Source: Trinickia sp. Y13
GTDB lineage: Bacteria; Pseudomonadota; Gammaproteobacteria; Burkholderiales; Burkholderiaceae
DNA length: 64,000 bases
NCBI RefSeq assembly: GCF_029522115.1
Contig: NZ_JAKWFK010000004.1
Coordinates: 248,001 to 312,000, forward strand
Direction of reading: 5' to 3'
Below, piece by piece: positions 63,375 through 64,000 of this stretch. The notes beneath the pieces are model-generated. The model was not told where the DNA came from. It worked only from the letters and a program-made list of their open reading frames with translations, and did not search any database. Positions within the stretch are counted from its first letter, which is position 1; every line of letters starts with the position of its first letter. Position numbers and translations under genes: made by a program.

Positions 63375-63395
63375 GTTCTGACTCCTAGTTTCGTT

Positions 63396-64000
63396 TCAAT
63401 GCGCGAATTGCCGAGAGACGGCCACGCGTTCGCCGCGCAAGGCCGACTGCTCGAGTGCGAGGGCCGCCGCTAGAGAGCGGAACCCGTCCTCGCCCGTCGC
63501 TGCCGGTGGTTCGCCCGATAACACGGCGCGATGGAATTGCTCGACGGCGGTCACATAAAGGTTGCGGTGCACGACGGGGATCGCTTGCACGCCGCGCTCC
63601 GAGCGCAGCTCGATTTCCCCGGCCGCTCGTTGCGTCATCACGTCCCGTGCGATCAAGGAGCCGGCGCTGCCGTGCACTTCTAGGCCTGTGGGCGCATAGG
63701 GCACCGTGAAGGCGTCATGGATCTGGGCGAGCACGCCGTTGTCGAAGCGGATGATGCCCATCACGCCATCGGCGAGTCCGTCGTGCGCCATGCCCGAGGA
63801 TGCGGTCATGGCCATGACTTCGACGGGCTCGGCATCGAGGACGAATCGCAAGGTGTCCGCGTCGTGCACCGAGATGTCGAGCACGACCCCGCCCCCTGCC
63901 TCTTTCCGATCGATGCGCCAACCGCGCAAATGCGGCGGCAGCGAAACGGCATGAAACACGCGCGCATAAAGCGGCGTGCCGATCTCCCCGGCGCGAATGA
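63396..64000 (-). CDS. Gfo/Idh/MocA-family oxidoreductase, C-terminal part
   Basis: The frame is open to the window edge, so the N-terminal NAD(P)-binding domain lies outside. The visible 201 or so residues start IRAGEIGTPLYARVFHAVSL and continue with WRIDRKEAGGGVVLDISVHD, the family pattern in which the GG-xx-D-xx-H-D acid/histidine pair lies at the active site. Members oxidise sugars, inositols or anhydrosugars with NAD(P). It is the most upstream visible gene of the catabolic array, and more genes may precede it. Confidence 0.88.
   Translation of the reverse strand, partial: IRAGEIGTPLYARVFHAVSLPPHLRGWRIDRKEAGGGVVLDISVHDADTLRFVLDAEPVEVMAMTASSGMAHDGLADGVMGIIRFDNGVLAQIHDAFTVPYAPTGLEVHGSAGSLIARDVMTQRAAGEIELRSERGVQAIPVVHRNLYVTAVEQFHRAVLSGEPPAATGEDGFRSLAAALALEQSALRGERVAVSRQFAH

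Noticed and set aside
1-64000. tRNA, rRNA, CRISPR arrays or an integrase/att site
   Set aside because: None seen on either strand; the accessory block has no visible integrase, so it was not called an integrative element.

Overview
The window looks like a chromosomal stretch of a high-GC Burkholderiales bacterium (Burkholderia / Paraburkholderia / Trinickia type). This is inferred from the base composition, the density of LysR, MocR and AraC regulators with their small catabolic operons, a VgrG-Tle3-Tla3 type VI secretion island, and the many GMC oxidoreductases. No rRNA, tRNA or CRISPR array was found.

Region 1 (1-7040): the end of a glutathione S-transferase gene, then a carotenoid oxygenase/DUF2239 operon under a promoter flanked by a perfect inverted repeat. 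An HD-domain hydrolase, a MocR regulator and a cupin-carboxymuconolactone decarboxylase pair follow, then a secreted protein and a LysE exporter. Region 2 (7000-17360): a LysR-controlled polyamine/opine-like uptake and oxidation locus. One arm runs ABC ATPase, HAD dehalogenase, DAO-type oxidase, two permeases, aldehyde dehydrogenase; the facing arm carries the solute-binding protein and a GMC oxidoreductase. Region 3 (17660-24775): an orphan FlgM anti-sigma factor with a candidate sigma-28 promoter, then a T6SS effector island (VgrG with a C-terminal cargo domain, Tle3 phospholipase, Tla3 adaptor) without a visible immunity gene. Region 4 (25090-31910): ethanolamine ammonia-lyase EutBC and assorted small enzymes and regulators.

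Region 5 (32200-46300) is accessory and by eye less GC-rich. It holds a Thr/Ile-rich leader peptide followed by a terminator hairpin (attenuator architecture) ahead of a small monooxygenase gene, and two copies of a dispersed repeat about 12.8 kb apart. It also holds the most striking gene of the window, a 1589-residue protein joining an N-terminal NACHT NTPase and a long helical-repeat middle to a complete C-terminal GT-B glycosyltransferase. Next to it are an unrecognised zinc-knuckle protein, a decayed IS3-family element and an apparently intact IS1182-family element. The NACHT-glycosyltransferase is the best candidate for an undescribed conflict or defence system.

Region 6 (46700-64000): a P-type proton ATPase, then a tightly packed minus-strand catabolic array of at least thirteen genes. 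In transcription order these are Gfo/Idh dehydrogenase, CoA-transferase, enoyl-CoA hydratase, aldehyde dehydrogenase, a complete sugar-type ABC importer, GMC oxidoreductase, SDR, second GMC oxidoreductase, DUF993 aldolase-like protein and a UPF0303/HbpS-like protein. It probably imports an oxidisable (poly)alcohol or sugar-like compound and breaks it down to a CoA-linked acid; the substrate cannot be read from sequence alone.
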